From: Brevundimonas diminuta 470-4
Lineage (GTDB): Bacteria > Pseudomonadota > Alphaproteobacteria > Caulobacterales > Caulobacteraceae
Direction: 5' to 3'
DNA length: 36,139 nt
Assembly: GCA_000318405.1 (NCBI GenBank)
Contig: KB291777.1
Coordinates: 73,665-109,803 of the forward strand
A program made the translations under genes and the position numbers. Below the pieces are notes generated by a model. That model did not search any database and was not told the origin of the DNA. It saw only the letters and a program-made list of their open reading frames with translations. The first letter of the stretch is position 1, and each line of letters starts with the position of its first letter. This document shows positions 24,752-34,614 of the stretch, piece by piece.

Positions 24752-25309
24752 TCAGTTCACGAACGGGAACTTGAACTCGGTGAGGAGAGCCTTGGCTTCC
24801 TCATCGGTCTTGGCCGTGGTGCAGACGATGATGTCCATGCCCCACATCTGGTCGATCTGGTCGTAGTTGATCTCCGGGAACACGATGTGCTCCTTCAGAC
24901 CCGTGGCGTAGTTGCCGCGACCGTCGAACGAGGTGCCCTTCAGGCCACGGAAGTCCTTCACGCGCGGCAGGGCGATCGTGATGAAGCGGTCCAGGAACTC
25001 GTACATCTGGGCGCCACGCAGGGTGACCTTGCCGCCGATGATCATGCCTTCGCGCAGCTTGAAGCCGGCGATGGAGTTACGAGCCTTGGTCGGCACGGCC
25101 TTCTGACCGGCGATGGCCGTCAGGTCCTTGAGAGCCGCAGTGGCCTTCTTGGAGTCCGCGACGGCTTCGCCGATGCCCATGTTCAGGACGATCTTGTCCA
25201 GCTTGGGGATCTGCATCTCGTTCGTGTAGCCGAACTTTTCCTTCAGGGCGCCGCGGATGCGGTCCTGATAGTCGGCCTTGAGACGCGGCGTGTACTTGGT
25301 GTCGGCCAT
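24752..25309 (-). CDS. rplE: 50S ribosomal protein L5
   Basis: 5S rRNA-binding protein of the central protuberance, 185 residues, with [37 protein letters not shown] and the [23 protein letters not shown] block. The ATG overlaps the rplX stop by one base (TGATG). Confidence 0.97.
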   Translation of the reverse strand: MADTKYTPRLKADYQDRIRGALKEKFGYTNEMQIPKLDKIVLNMGIGEAVADSKKATAALKDLTAIAGQKAVPTKARNSIAGFKLREGMIIGGKVTLRGAQMYEFLDRFITIALPRVKDFRGLKGTSFDGRGNYATGLKEHIVFPEINYDQIDQMWGMDIIVCTTAKTDEEAKALLTEFKFPFVN

Positions 25310-25617
25310 CAGATGACGTCTCCCGTCGACTTGGCGAAGCGGACCTTCTTGTCCCCCTCGACCTTGAAGCCCACGCGGGTCGCCTTGCCGTTGGCGTCGG
25401 CGATCGCGACGTTCGACAGGTGAAGCGAGGCTTCCTTGTGCTTGATGCCGCCTTGCGGGTCAGCCTGGGTCGGGCGCGTGTGGCGCTGGACCATGTTGAC
25501 GCCTTGCACGACGACGCGGTTCTCGGTCGGCAGGACCTGCAGCACCTGGCCGGTGCGGCCCTTGTCCTTGCCGGTCAGGACGACGACCTTGTCGCCCTTT
25601 TTGATCTTGGCGGCCAT
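25309..25617 (-). CDS. rplX: 50S ribosomal protein L24
   Basis: Assembly-initiating large-subunit protein, 102 residues, with the KOW motif at the N-terminus ([20 protein letters not shown]) and the [14 protein letters not shown] region. One nt separates it from rplN and it overlaps rplE by one base. Confidence 0.97.
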   Translation of the reverse strand: MAAKIKKGDKVVVLTGKDKGRTGQVLQVLPTENRVVVQGVNMVQRHTRPTQADPQGGIKHKEASLHLSNVAIADANGKATRVGFKVEGDKKVRFAKSTGDVI

Positions 25618-25618
25618 G

Positions 25619-25987
25619 TTACAGGACCTCCGGAGCCAGCGAGATGATCTTCATGTGGTTCTTGGCGCGCAGCTCGCGCGGAACCGGGCCGAAGATACGG
25701 GTGCCGACAGGCTCGTTTTGCTTGTTGACGATGACGGCGGCCGACTTGTCGAAACGGATAACAGAGCCGTCCTTGCGTTGGATGTCCTTGGCGGTGCGCA
25801 CGACGATGGCGCGAACGACGTCGCCCTTCTTCACGCGGCCGCGCGGAATCGCTTCCTTCACCGAGGCGACGATGGTGTCGCCGATCGAGGCGTAGCGGCG
25901 CTTGGAGCCGCCCAACACCTTGATGCACATGACCCGGCGAGCGCCCGAGTTATCGGCGACCTCCAGGTTAGTTTGCATCTGGATCAT
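25619..25987 (-). CDS. rplN: 50S ribosomal protein L14
   Basis: Large-subunit protein at the subunit interface, 122 residues. [47 protein letters not shown] and the [24 protein letters not shown] ending are diagnostic. Confidence 0.98.
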   Translation of the reverse strand: MIQMQTNLEVADNSGARRVMCIKVLGGSKRRYASIGDTIVASVKEAIPRGRVKKGDVVRAIVVRTAKDIQRKDGSVIRFDKSAAVIVNKQNEPVGTRIFGPVPRELRAKNHMKIISLAPEVL

Positions 25988-26005
25988 GGGATCCGATCCT
26001 TCTTC

Positions 26006-26248
26006 TTACGAAGCCGAAGACGGGGAAATAATTTCCCAGCGCTTCAACTTGGACTTGGGGGCGCATTCGATGATGCGCGCGATATCGCCGACTTTGAGAG
26101 CGTTAGCTTCATCGTGGGCGTGGTAGTTCTTGGACTTGCGGACCGTCTTGCGGAGCAGCGGGTGCAGCAGGGTGCGCTCGACCTTCACGACGACGGTCTT
26201 GTCGCCCTTGTCGGAGACGACCACGCCTTCAAGAATGCGTTTGGGCAT
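26006..26248 (-). CDS. rpsQ: 30S ribosomal protein S17
   Basis: Primary 16S rRNA-binding protein with an OB fold, 80 residues from the ATG at 26248, chosen because it matches the family start [12 protein letters not shown] and has AAGGAA upstream; a longer in-frame start adds eight residues with no support. [19 protein letters not shown] and [18 protein letters not shown] are typical. Confidence 0.95.
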   Translation of the reverse strand: MPKRILEGVVVSDKGDKTVVVKVERTLLHPLLRKTVRKSKNYHAHDEANALKVGDIARIIECAPKSKLKRWEIISPSSAS

Positions 26249-26258
26249 CGGTGTTTCC

Positions 26259-26456
26259 TTACGAGGCCGCACGCTTCTCGCGCAGAAGCGTCGAGATGCG
26301 AGCGATGTCCTTGCGCACTTCCGAGACCCGGTGGGTCTTTTCCATCTGGCCGGTGGCGGCCTGGAAGCGCAGGTTGAACTGTTCCTTCTTGAGCTTCAGC
26401 AGCTCGTCGGACAGTTGGTCGACGGTTTGCGACCGGAGATCGGCGATCTTGGTCAT
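26259..26456 (-). CDS. rpmC: 50S ribosomal protein L29
   Basis: Small helical protein near the exit tunnel that is part of the chaperone and SRP docking site, 65 residues, with the [33 protein letters not shown] core. It overlaps the rplP stop by one base. Confidence 0.96.
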   Translation of the reverse strand: MTKIADLRSQTVDQLSDELLKLKKEQFNLRFQAATGQMEKTHRVSEVRKDIARISTLLREKRAAS

Positions 26457-26893
26457 TAGGCGGCTTGCTCCGTAACGATGCCGGCGTCCAGGCGGGTGAC
26501 CACCTTGGTGCGGATCGGCAGCTTGGCGGCGCCGAGGCGCAGCGCTTCGCGAGCCACGTCGTCCGGCACGCCGTCGATTTCGAACATGATGCGGCCAGGA
26601 GCCACGCGAGCGGCCCAGTGGTCCACCGCGCCCTTGCCCTTACCCATCCGCACTTCGGCCGGCTTGCCGGAAACCGGCACGTCCGGGAAGATACGGATCC
26701 AGACGCGGCCCTGACGCTTCATCTGACGGGTGATCGCGCGGCGAGCCGCTTCGATCTGACGCGCCGTGATGCGCTCCGGCTCGACGGCCTTCAGACCGTA
26801 GGAGCCGAAGTTCAGCGAGAAACCACCCTTGGACGAGCCGTGGATGCGGCCCTTGAAGGCCTTGCGGTACTTGGTCTTTTTCGGTTGCAACAT
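26456..26893 (-). CDS. rplP: 50S ribosomal protein L16
   Basis: Large-subunit protein close to the A-site tRNA and peptidyl-transferase region, 145 residues, with [39 protein letters not shown] and [15 protein letters not shown]. Located between rpsC and rpmC in the universal order. Confidence 0.98.
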   Translation of the reverse strand: MLQPKKTKYRKAFKGRIHGSSKGGFSLNFGSYGLKAVEPERITARQIEAARRAITRQMKRQGRVWIRIFPDVPVSGKPAEVRMGKGKGAVDHWAARVAPGRIMFEIDGVPDDVAREALRLGAAKLPIRTKVVTRLDAGIVTEQAA

Positions 26894-26899
26894 GGCCTA

Positions 26900-27646
26900 T
26901 CAGCCCTCACGACCACGGCGCGGACCGCGATCACCGCGGGGGCCGCGCTCACGGCCTTCGTTGGACGACGGACCCGAGGCTTCCTGGGCCCAGCGCTTGT
27001 CCTGAGCCATCGGGTCGTGCTCGAGCACTTCACCCTTAAACACCCAGACCTTCACGCCAATGATGCCGTAGGTCGTCTTGGCTTCATAGAAGCCGTAGTC
27101 GATGTCGGCGCGCAGGGTGTGCAGCGGCACGCGACCTTCGCGGTACCACTCCATACGAGCGATTTCGGCGCCGCCCAGACGGCCCGAGACGTTGATGCGG
27201 ACGCCCTTGGCGCCCAGGCGCATGGCCGACTGCATCGAACGCTTCATGGCGCGGCGGAACGCGATACGGCGTTCCAGCTGCTGAGCGATGTTCTCGGCGA
27301 TCAGCTGAGCGTCGGTTTCCGGCTTGCGGACCTCGACGATGTTCAGGTGAACTTCGCCTTCGGTGCGGGCCGCGATGTCCTTGCGCAGCTTCTCGATGTC
27401 AGCGCCCTTCTTGCCGATCACGACGCCCGGACGGGCGGCGTAGATCGTCACGCGGCACTTCTTGTGGGGACGCTCGATGATGATGCGCGACACGCCGGCG
27501 GCCGACAGGCGTTCCTTCAGCCACGTGCGCAGCTTCAGGTCCTGGTGGAGCAGTTTGGCGTAGTCGGCGCCGCCGGCGAACCAGCGGCTGTCCCACGTGC
27601 GGTTCACGCCGAGGCGCAGACCGATCGGATTGATTTTCTGACCCAT
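26900..27646 (-). CDS. rpsC: 30S ribosomal protein S3
   Basis: Small-subunit head protein lining the mRNA entry channel, 248 residues. [23 protein letters not shown] begins it; the KH domain is seen around [22 protein letters not shown], followed by [17 protein letters not shown]. An Arg/Gly-rich tail (REGRE-type) extends the C-terminus. It overlaps the rplV stop by one base. Confidence 0.97.
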   Translation of the reverse strand: MGQKINPIGLRLGVNRTWDSRWFAGGADYAKLLHQDLKLRTWLKERLSAAGVSRIIIERPHKKCRVTIYAARPGVVIGKKGADIEKLRKDIAARTEGEVHLNIVEVRKPETDAQLIAENIAQQLERRIAFRRAMKRSMQSAMRLGAKGVRINVSGRLGGAEIARMEWYREGRVPLHTLRADIDYGFYEAKTTYGIIGVKVWVFKGEVLEHDPMAQDKRWAQEASGPSSNEGRERGPRGDRGPRRGREG

Positions 27647-28026
27647 CAGGCGGCCTCACCTGCTTCGCGAACCACGATGGTGATTTCGCTGAACGGTTTC
27701 AGGATGCGCGACGAGCGGCCGCGAGCACGGCTCGCGAAACGCTTCATCACCAGGTTCTTGCCCACGAAGGCCTCGGCGACGACCAGGTTGTCGATGTCGA
27801 GGTTGTGGTTGTTCTCGGCGTTCGAGACGGCCGAGTACAGGACCTTGCGGACGTCGCCGGCGATGCGCTTGCGGCTGAATTCCAGCTCGTTGAGAGCCTT
27901 CTGCACCGGCAGGCCGCGGATCGATTGGGCCACCAGGTTCAGCTTCTGCGGGCTGATGCGGACGTTGACCAGCTTGGCGCGGGCCTCGGTCGCCGCAACG
28001 CGACGGGGGTTCTTGGTCTGGGCCAT
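27646..28026 (-). CDS. rplV: 50S ribosomal protein L22
   Basis: Large-subunit protein whose loop lines the exit tunnel, 126 residues. It has [26 protein letters not shown] and the late [20 protein letters not shown] loop region, the place of macrolide-resistance mutations in other bacteria. One base overlap with rpsC. Confidence 0.97.
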   Translation of the reverse strand: MAQTKNPRRVAATEARAKLVNVRISPQKLNLVAQSIRGLPVQKALNELEFSRKRIAGDVRKVLYSAVSNAENNHNLDIDNLVVAEAFVGKNLVMKRFASRARGRSSRILKPFSEITIVVREAGEAA

Positions 28027-28029
28027 GGA

Positions 28030-28308
28030 TTACTTCCTCTTGGCCTTCTTGTCCGCCGCGTGGCCCGGGAAATTCCGGGTCGGGGCGAACTCGCCGAACT
28101 TCATGCCGACCATTTCTTCGGAGACCGACACCGGCACATGCTTCTGGCCGTTGTGGACGCCGAACGTCAGACCGACGAACTGCGGCAGGATGGTGGAGCG
28201 GCGCGACCAGGTCTTGATCACGTCCTTGCGGCCCGACGATTGAGCGGCGTCGGCCTTCTTGAGCAGATACCCGTCGACAAACGGGCCTTTCCAGGAGGAG
28301 CGGGCCAT
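28030..28308 (-). CDS. rpsS: 30S ribosomal protein S19
   Basis: Small-subunit head protein contacting S13 and the large subunit, 92 residues. [46 protein letters not shown] and [21 protein letters not shown] are diagnostic. Two nt from rplB. Confidence 0.98.
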   Translation of the reverse strand: MARSSWKGPFVDGYLLKKADAAQSSGRKDVIKTWSRRSTILPQFVGLTFGVHNGQKHVPVSVSEEMVGMKFGEFAPTRNFPGHAADKKAKRK

Positions 28309-28310
28309 TC

Positions 28311-29147
28311 TTAGCGAGCCTTCTTCACGTGACGGCTACGGATGATGAACTTATCCGTGGCCTTGTTCTTGCGGGTGCGGGTGCCCTTGGTGTCCTTGCC
28401 CCACGGCGTAACCGGGGTGCGACCACCAGAGGTCCGGCCTTCACCACCACCATGCGGGTGGTCGATCGGGTTCATGGCGACGCCGCGAACGTGCGGACGC
28501 CAGCCCATGTGACGCTTGCGACCGGCCTTGCCCAGGTTCTGGTTCATGTGCTCGGGGTTCGACACGGCGCCGACCACGGCCAGGCACGAGTCCAGGACCA
28601 TGCGCAGCTCGCCCGAGCCCAGACGGATCTGAGCGTAGCCCTGGTCGCGACCGACCAGTTGAGCGTAGGCGCCGGCCGAACGGGCCAGCTGAGCGCCCTT
28701 GCCCGGCTTCATCTCCACGTTGTGGATGATGGTGCCGACCGGCATGGAGCGCAGCGGCATGGCGTTGCCCGGCTTCACGTCGACCTTTTCACCCGCGACG
28801 ATGGTGTCGCCGGCGTGCAGGCGCTGAGGCGCGATGATGTAGGTCTTCTCGCCGTCGGCGTAGTTCACCAGAGCGATGAAGGCCGTGCGGTTCGGGTCGT
28901 ATTCCAGACGCTCGACCGTGCCGATCACGTCGAACTTGCGACGCTTGAAGTCGATCTTGCGGTACAGCTTCTTGGCGCCGCCGCCGCGGAAGCGGACAGC
29001 GATACGACCGCCCTGACCACGGCCGCCCGACTTGGTCAGGCCCTCGGTCAGCGACTTTTCCGGACGGCCTTTGTGCAGCTCGGAACGGTCGACCAGCACC
29101 AGGGCGCGGCGGCCCGGCGACGTCGGATTGTAATGCTTCAGAGCCAT
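28311..29147 (-). CDS. rplB: 50S ribosomal protein L2
   Basis: Large-subunit protein needed for subunit association and peptidyl-transferase function, 278 residues from the ATG at 29147, which matches the family start [25 protein letters not shown]-type region (here [11 protein letters not shown]), [13 protein letters not shown] and the catalytic-site-proximal [16 protein letters not shown] are seen. A longer in-frame start would overlap rplW and is not supported. Confidence 0.97.
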   Translation of the reverse strand: MALKHYNPTSPGRRALVLVDRSELHKGRPEKSLTEGLTKSGGRGQGGRIAVRFRGGGAKKLYRKIDFKRRKFDVIGTVERLEYDPNRTAFIALVNYADGEKTYIIAPQRLHAGDTIVAGEKVDVKPGNAMPLRSMPVGTIIHNVEMKPGKGAQLARSAGAYAQLVGRDQGYAQIRLGSGELRMVLDSCLAVVGAVSNPEHMNQNLGKAGRKRHMGWRPHVRGVAMNPIDHPHGGGEGRTSGGRTPVTPWGKDTKGTRTRKNKATDKFIIRSRHVKKAR

Positions 29148-29151
29148 CTTC

Positions 29152-29457
29152 TTAGAGCCCCGTCGTGACGTCGATCGACTGACCATCGGCCAGCGTCACG
29201 ATCGCTTTCTTGATGTCCACGCGACGGCCCAGGATGCCCCGGAAGCGCTTGGTCTTGCCCTTTTGAACCAGGGTGTTGACCTTGAGGACGTTGACTTTGA
29301 ACAGGCTTTCGACCGCAGCAGCGATCTCGTCCTTGGTCGCCGTGCCGGCGACGCGGAAGACGACCTTGTTCTGCTCCGACAGGATCGTGGCCTTCTCGGT
29401 GATCACCGGAGCCAGGATGGTGTCGTAGTGCTTGGCGGTGGGTTGAGCGGCGGCCAT
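29152..29457 (-). CDS. rplW: 50S ribosomal protein L23
   Basis: Exit-tunnel protein that docks trigger factor and SRP, 101 residues, with [28 protein letters not shown] and [15 protein letters not shown]. The ATG shares one base with the rplD stop. It ends 4 nt before rplB. Confidence 0.96.
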   Translation of the reverse strand: MAAAQPTAKHYDTILAPVITEKATILSEQNKVVFRVAGTATKDEIAAAVESLFKVNVLKVNTLVQKGKTKRFRGILGRRVDIKKAIVTLADGQSIDVTTGL

Positions 29458-30095
29458 TATGCGGCTTCCTTCTCAGCGAAGCGGGCCTCGATCGCCTCAA
29501 CGGCGGCCTTGGTCAGCACCAGTTTGTCCGCCCGCAGGATGTCATAGACGTTCAGGCCGGCGTTCGGCAGCACGTCGATGTGCGGGATGTTGCGAGCCGC
29601 CAGGCCGAAGTTCGCGTCGACTTCCGGACCCGCGATGATCAGAGCCTTGGTCCAGCCCAGCTTGCCGAAGGTTTCGCGCAGGGCGGCCGTCTTGGCTTCC
29701 TTGACCGAAACGCTGTCGACGACGACCAGGTCGCCGGCCTTGACCTTGGAGGACAGGGCGTGGCGCAGAGCCAGAGCGCGGACCTTCTTAGGCAGCGAGA
29801 AGCCGTGGTCGCGGACGACCGGGCCGAACGCCGGCGAACCGCCGACGAACTGGGGCGCACGACGCGAGCCGTGACGGGCGCCGCCCGTGCCCTTCTGCTT
29901 GTACATCTTCTTGCCCGTACGAGAGTTCTCGTTGCGGGTTTGAACCTTGTGGGTGCCGGCGCGGCGCTTGGCCAGCTGCCAGTTGACGTAACGGGCCAGC
30001 AGGTCGCCGCGGATGTCGGAGATGCCGAAGACGGCGTCCGACAGCTCAACGTCGCCAGCAGCCTTGCCGTCGAGTTTGATGACCGAGAGTTTCAT
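29457..30095 (-). CDS. rplD: 50S ribosomal protein L4
   Basis: Tunnel-lining assembly protein, 212 residues, which in E. coli also regulates the S10 operon. [40 protein letters not shown] and the ending [11 protein letters not shown] are diagnostic. The ATG overlaps the rplC stop by one base. Confidence 0.97.
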   Translation of the reverse strand: MKLSVIKLDGKAAGDVELSDAVFGISDIRGDLLARYVNWQLAKRRAGTHKVQTRNENSRTGKKMYKQKGTGGARHGSRRAPQFVGGSPAFGPVVRDHGFSLPKKVRALALRHALSSKVKAGDLVVVDSVSVKEAKTAALRETFGKLGWTKALIIAGPEVDANFGLAARNIPHIDVLPNAGLNVYDILRADKLVLTKAAVEAIEARFAEKEAA

Positions 30096-30841
30096 TACGC
30101 TTCACCGCCTTCGGTCGCTTCCACGGCCGGAGCTTCTTCAGCCGGCGTCGAAGCGGGTTGAGCAGCGGCCGACTTGACGGCGCCCGGGAACGGGGCGTCC
30201 GACGGGCGGGCCTTCTTGATGGCGTCGCTGATCTTGACGTAGGCGCCGTCGTGACCCGGGACAGCGCCCTTGATCAGGATCAGGCCACGCTCGGCGTCGA
30301 CGCGGACGACGGTCAGGTTCTGGGTGGTGACGACTTCCTGGCCCAGGTGGCCGGCCATCTTCTTACCCTTGAAGACCTTGCCCGGATCCTGACGCTGGCC
30401 GGTCGAACCGTGCGAACGGTGCGAAATCGACACGCCGTGCGAAGCACGCAGACCGCCGAAGTTCCAGCGCTTCATGGCGCCGGCAAAGCCCTTACCAATG
30501 GTATGGCCCTGGATGTCGACCTTCTGACCCGCGAGGAAGTGGTCGGCCGACAGTTCGGCGCCCACGTCCAGCAGGGCGTCTTCGCCCACGCGGAACTCAG
30601 TCACATAGGCCTTCGGCTCGACCTCGGCCTTCGCGAAAACTTCGCGTTGAGCCTTGGCCGTGTTCTTGGCCTTCTTAACGCCAGCGCCCAGCTGAAGGGC
30701 GACGTAGCCGTCGCGCTCCTTGGTACGTTGGCCGACGACTTGGCAGCCGTCGAGCTGGAGTACAGTGACCGGAACGTGTGCGCCGTCATCGGCGAACACG
30801 CGGGTCATCCCCAGCTTCTTGGCGATCACGCCCGTGCGCAT
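30095..30841 (-). CDS. rplC: 50S ribosomal protein L3
   Basis: Assembly-initiating protein near the peptidyl-transferase centre, 248 residues. [20 protein letters not shown] and the central [33 protein letters not shown] block, including the conserved methylated Gln region of the family, identify it. An Ala/Glu-rich tail of about 30 residues is added at the C-terminus. Confidence 0.97.
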   Translation of the reverse strand: MRTGVIAKKLGMTRVFADDGAHVPVTVLQLDGCQVVGQRTKERDGYVALQLGAGVKKAKNTAKAQREVFAKAEVEPKAYVTEFRVGEDALLDVGAELSADHFLAGQKVDIQGHTIGKGFAGAMKRWNFGGLRASHGVSISHRSHGSTGQRQDPGKVFKGKKMAGHLGQEVVTTQNLTVVRVDAERGLILIKGAVPGHDGAYVKISDAIKKARPSDAPFPGAVKSAAAQPASTPAEEAPAVEATEGGEA

Positions 30842-30864
30842 GTCGGATCCCGCCTCTTTCTTTC

Positions 30865-31170
<306 letters not shown>

Positions 31171-31404
31171 ATCGGTTGTTATTCCCATGCGGCCGGAGCC
31201 GCGTCCCTGTGAACCATTTCAAAGACCGAAGCCCCGAGACGAAAACTCGTCCCCAGGAAACGCAAATCCGCAAAAACGAGCGGCCCACGCAGTCCCCCGC
31301 GAAGGCCGTAAGTTCCCAAGAAGCTGCAAAGAACAGTAACTTAGGTCGTTCCTGCGGACCGCGTCTGCACCCGGAAGTGCACAGCCGGTCCAACAAGAGG
31401 GGCG
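31171..31404 (-). promoter_or_regulatory. long 5' leader of the rpsJ operon
   Basis: About 228 nt lie between the predicted transcription start and the rpsJ ATG, with no gene. A TAAGTT/AACTTA pair (about 31307-31342) is one of several possible stems. The leader is long enough for an autoregulatory structure such as the L4-binding leader of enterobacteria, but I recognise no known RNA motif. Confidence 0.35.
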
Positions 31405-31433
31405 CTTATGCCCTCCGATTCCGTTTCCGTCAA
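31405..31433 (-). promoter_or_regulatory. predicted promoter of the rpsJ (S10) operon, with GANTC in the spacer
   Basis: On the minus strand TTGACG (31428-31433) and CATAAG (31405-31410) are 17 nt apart. A GANTC site (31417-31421) begins six nt after the -35 element, exactly as in the rpsM promoter. It fits a housekeeping promoter carrying a CcrM methylation site. Confidence 0.6.
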
Positions 31434-31754
31434 GCGTGGAAATCCCCGCCCCGTCAGGGTTTGCGACTCGTCGCCCCCGCCGGCCTCATGAAACGATGCA
31501 GCGCAGCATAACACGGGCTGATCGTTAGGAACTACGGCCGGAAAGCGGCCATATGAACGCCGCGGAAAGGCGCTGCCGCAATGCTCGCCGTATACTGACG
31601 TACTTATGCCTCAATGCGTCACTTTTGGGCAACATCGCCCTCGATGCGACAGCCTCATGACATGTTTGTTACGGCCAAGGGCGAAACTGCGACCTATGTC
31701 TTGCCCATCGCCGGGCGGCTCAGCTTCCCGGCGGCAGTACATAAGGACAAAAAA
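31434..31754. other. intergenic region between the S10 promoter and the outer-membrane protein gene
   Basis: No gene seen. It should contain the promoter for the plus-strand outer-membrane protein, but I cannot point to a convincing -35/-10 pair. A CGCCGGG/CCCGGCG stem (31709-31715, 31727-31733) lies just before its ribosome binding site and could form in the 5' UTR. Confidence 0.4.
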
Positions 31755-32507
31755 ATGAAAACCGTCTTTCTCGCTTCGGTCGCCGCCGCGACCCTGATCG
31801 CCGCTCCCGCCTTCGCTCAGAACGCCATTGGTTCGGTCGGCGTCGCCTACAACTATGCTGACGTCGAAAACACCGACGTGAACCGCGGCGTCATCGACGG
31901 CACCGTCGCTTCGCCGGTGTTCGGCGACTGGACCGTCACCTTCAACGCTGAAGCCGCCTATACGGATGTCAAGCACGGTGGCGACGAAACCACCCTGGCC
32001 GGCGCCGTGCACCTGTCGAAGAAGATCAACGACATGCGCTTCGGCGGCTTCGTTGCTGCTTCGGAATTCCTGGGCGGCGGCACGATGACGACCTTCGGCG
32101 TCGAAGGCCAGAAGTACCTGGAACGCGCCACCCTGACGGGCGTGGCCTCGTACGGCACCGTGCACAACGCGGACATCTGGAACGTGGCCGCTGACGCCGC
32201 CTTCTACGCCACGCCGCAACTGCGCCTGAACGCCGGCGCTGCTTACGCCAACGCTGACAACCTGTTCGTCGGCGGTTCGGTCGACGCCTGGTCGGTCGGC
32301 GTCGGCGCCGAGTACCAGTTCGCTGACTCGCCGTACTCGGTGTTCGGCGGCTACGACTACGCCAAGTCCTCGGACCTGGACGCTGACGCCAACGTCTTCA
32401 AGATCGGCATGCGCTACAGCTTCGGCGGCGGTCTGCAAGCCCGCGACCAAGCCGGCGCCAATCTGGGCCGCACGGTCGGCGGCGTCGCCGCTCTGCTCGG
32501 CAACTAA
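31755..32507 (+). CDS. outer-membrane beta-barrel protein
   Basis: Predicted small porin-like or OmpW/OmpA-barrel-type protein of 250 residues. A signal peptide ends A-F-A|Q at residue 21. The rest alternates in short amphipathic strands with aromatic residues (VGVAYNYADVENT, VGVGAEYQFADSPYSVFGGYDYAKSS, FKIGMRYSFGGG), typical of a beta-barrel. The tail after the last strand is about 24 residues and does not end in Phe. The ATG at 31755 follows AAGGA with 7 nt spacing. Function unknown; neighbouring genes do not assign it. Confidence 0.82.
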   Translation: MKTVFLASVAAATLIAAPAFAQNAIGSVGVAYNYADVENTDVNRGVIDGTVASPVFGDWTVTFNAEAAYTDVKHGGDETTLAGAVHLSKKINDMRFGGFVAASEFLGGGTMTTFGVEGQKYLERATLTGVASYGTVHNADIWNVAADAAFYATPQLRLNAGAAYANADNLFVGGSVDAWSVGVGAEYQFADSPYSVFGGYDYAKSSDLDADANVFKIGMRYSFGGGLQARDQAGANLGRTVGGVAALLGN

Positions 32508-32546
32508 GCGATCATCGCGGCCTTCCGGCCGCACAGATCATGAGAA

Positions 32547-32576
32547 CTCCGGCGGAGCGATCCGCCGGGGTTTTTA
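32547..32576 (+). terminator. intrinsic terminator after the outer-membrane protein gene
   Basis: CCGGCGGA (32549-32556) and TCCGCCGG (32561-32568) with a GCGA loop, extended by wobble and GC pairs, followed by TTTTTATTT. Confidence 0.9.
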
Positions 32577-32606
32577 TTTGGGCCACGCCCAACTGCAGAC
32601 GTTAAA

Positions 32607-32640
32607 AAAGGCCCGGAGGGTTCCACGCTCCCGGGCCTTT
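32607..32640 (-). terminator. intrinsic terminator after the GIN-repeat gene
   Basis: AAAGGCCCGG (32607-32616) and CCGGGCCTTT (32631-32640) with a 14-nt loop, followed on the minus strand by a T-run. It starts 24 nt after the gene's stop. Confidence 0.85.
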
Positions 32641-32663
32641 TCCTTCAGAAGATTCTCGCCGCG

Positions 32664-33560
32664 TCAGCGGCCGATACGCAGGTCTCCTGATCCGACGACC
32701 GAGCGCGACACCCGGCCGGTCGCCTCAGCCACCCGGACATCGCCGGAACCGGCAATGGCGGCTGACACGTCGCCGGCCGTTCCCTCGAAGCGGACATCGC
32801 CCGACCCGCCGATCGACACCTCGAGCGACGGAGCGCGCCCAGCGCGCACCCGCACTCCGCCGGAGCCGCCGACGGCGATCTGTGTGTCGCCATCCACCCG
32901 GGCCACTTCGATATTGCCTGAGCCGCCGACATTGGCCTCCAGCCTGCCTGTCGCCCCCGCCACGACCGAGCCGGAACCGCCCACCGATGCTTCCAGATTG
33001 CGGGAGGTCCCGGCGCGGATGCTGCCCGAACCGCCGAGCGACAGATCGACGTCGCCGTCGACGTTGGCCACAGTCCAGGATCCGCAGCCGCCAGAGCCAA
33101 GGTCGACCGAGCGGGCGCCGCGGCCGATGGAGCCGTACACGGCCCCTCCCCCGTTGATGTCCACGTCGCGCGGCGTGCGCAGGACGATCATCGGCGCATC
33201 CTCCATCCGGATTCGCCCCTTGCCCCGAACCTGGACCGTGGCGCCCTCGCCGGGCTGGCGAGCGTCGGCCCGGCCGTTGTTGCACGAACTGATCAGGCTG
33301 CTGTTGAACCCCAGGCCGCGCGCAAGACCCAGGCCGCCGTCAATGCGCACCTGATCGCCGCGACGCTCGACACGCAGTTCCGGCAGATCGGCCGAGCCCT
33401 TGGTGATCTCCACCCCGACATCCGCACGATCTTCCGGAATGACGATCACGCGCGCCACGGCGTTGCGGATAGTCACTTCAGCGGCGAACGCCGGAGCCGC
33501 CATAACGGCGGATGCGGCCAGGGCGGATCCCAAGGCGGCGGCGATAGCGGCGGGTTTCAT
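32664..33560 (-). CDS. exported GIN-domain-type (DUF2807-like) beta-repeat protein
   Basis: Predicted exported protein, 298 residues, function unknown. Signal peptide at 1-26 (AAPAFA|AEV). The second half (about 170-298) consists of about seven repeats of near 19 residues built around GGSGS/GGSGN/GGSGD followed by a V/I-rich strand (for example LGGSGSIRAG, VGGSGNIEVA, IAGSGDVRVA), the pattern of GIN-type adhesin-like beta-solenoids. A Cys-containing stretch (SSCNNGRAD) lies near residue 92. The ATG at 33560 opens the signal peptide; the Shine-Dalgarno is weakly spaced. It might be a cell-envelope or adhesion protein. Confidence 0.75.
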   Translation of the reverse strand: MKPAAIAAALGSALAASAVMAAPAFAAEVTIRNAVARVIVIPEDRADVGVEITKGSADLPELRVERRGDQVRIDGGLGLARGLGFNSSLISSCNNGRADARQPGEGATVQVRGKGRIRMEDAPMIVLRTPRDVDINGGGAVYGSIGRGARSVDLGSGGCGSWTVANVDGDVDLSLGGSGSIRAGTSRNLEASVGGSGSVVAGATGRLEANVGGSGNIEVARVDGDTQIAVGGSGGVRVRAGRAPSLEVSIGGSGDVRFEGTAGDVSAAIAGSGDVRVAEATGRVSRSVVGSGDLRIGR

Positions 33561-33645
33561 CAGCGAGCACTCCCTGTCTCTGTGTCCAGGTGAAACTAGG
33601 GCCCCACGTCGCAAAGTCAGTTTAAATCGAGGTCATGAACCCCTT

Positions 33646-34578
33646 TTAACCTTGCCCCCCGGCCGCCTCGGCGTTCAGCCGCCCGGCGCCGTCCACCGCG
33701 CCCGCGTCAGGCACGAAGTCGCGCTCGAAGGTCTCCAGGCGGCTCTTCAGGGCGCCGGTCTTCTTCAGCAGCACCGACGCCGCCCAGCGCGCGGCCAGTT
33801 CAGGCGTTCCCATCTGATCGGTCGAACGGGGCGCCCCTCCCCGGCTGCGCAGCACGGCGTTGGTGTAGAGAGCGCCTCGTCTCAGTCGCGAACTCCAGGT
33901 CTGGAAGTCGACCGACAGGGAGACGCAGAACCGATCCAGATTCTCGACCCGATGCGGCGCGAAGAAGGGCCAGGTCAGCGCCTGGCCCGGCTCCAGGTCG
34001 ATCGCCCGGGCGTCCTGTTCAAAGGCGCGGACATAGGGGATTTCCTCGGTCGTCTGCCGCGCGATCACCTGCTCCATGCTCCGCTCGGGCAGGTGCGCCT
34101 CATCGCCTGGAAAGACGAACAGCCGCTTGCGGCCGCGCATGTGGAACAGGATCCCCCCCGACGCGTCGAAATGATAGGGCACCCGAGCCTTCGGCGACGA
34201 CAGGATCAGCTGACCATTGCGGCTGACCGCCTTCAGACCGGGATAGGCGTCACCCATGATCCGGTCGAACTCGGCCATTGTCGCCCGCCACAACTCGGGC
34301 CAGCCGCGCTCGACGTCGCGCATATTAACCCACAGTCGGCCCTGCTGGATCGCCTCCAGCAGTTCCGCCCCGTTCAGCCGCCCGCGGGCGCCCGTTCGCA
34401 GGCTGACCTGCCCCTCCTCGTCGTAGTCGTAGAGGTTGATGTCGAACAGATCCGCAGGATACCGGTCCAGCACTTCGGCCAGCGCCTGATCCTCGGCGAA
34501 GCCGTTGGCGACCAGGGCATGAGCATGAACTGTCGCCTGGCTGATCGGACCCGCATAACGCGTCATGGAAGCCGTCAT
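33646..34578 (-). CDS. JmjC/cupin-like 2-oxoglutarate oxygenase-type protein
   Basis: Predicted Fe(II)-dependent oxygenase-type protein of 310 residues. The double-stranded beta-helix ligand set is visible: H136-x-D138 in YHFDASGG, and the distal H209 in FAPHRVEN, with strand-rich sequence between (for example FHMRGRKRLFVFPGDEAH). This is the JmjC/cupin_8 layout, often seen in protein or small-molecule hydroxylases, but the target is unknown. The ATG at 34578 is 7 nt after GAGGAGG. It follows the GNAT gene by 36 nt on the same strand, so they are probably co-transcribed. It is not a DNA-binding regulator by sequence. Confidence 0.78.
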   Translation of the reverse strand: MTASMTRYAGPISQATVHAHALVANGFAEDQALAEVLDRYPADLFDINLYDYDEEGQVSLRTGARGRLNGAELLEAIQQGRLWVNMRDVERGWPELWRATMAEFDRIMGDAYPGLKAVSRNGQLILSSPKARVPYHFDASGGILFHMRGRKRLFVFPGDEAHLPERSMEQVIARQTTEEIPYVRAFEQDARAIDLEPGQALTWPFFAPHRVENLDRFCVSLSVDFQTWSSRLRRGALYTNAVLRSRGGAPRSTDQMGTPELAARWAASVLLKKTGALKSRLETFERDFVPDAGAVDGAGRLNAEAAGGQG

Positions 34579-34614
34579 TCCGTTTCCTCCTCTACCGGCC
34601 TGTCCGGCCGCCCT

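Noticed and set aside
31611..32534. Minus-strand frame opposite the outer-membrane protein
   Set aside because: The plus-strand gene has a signal peptide, ribosome binding site and terminator; the other frame has none.
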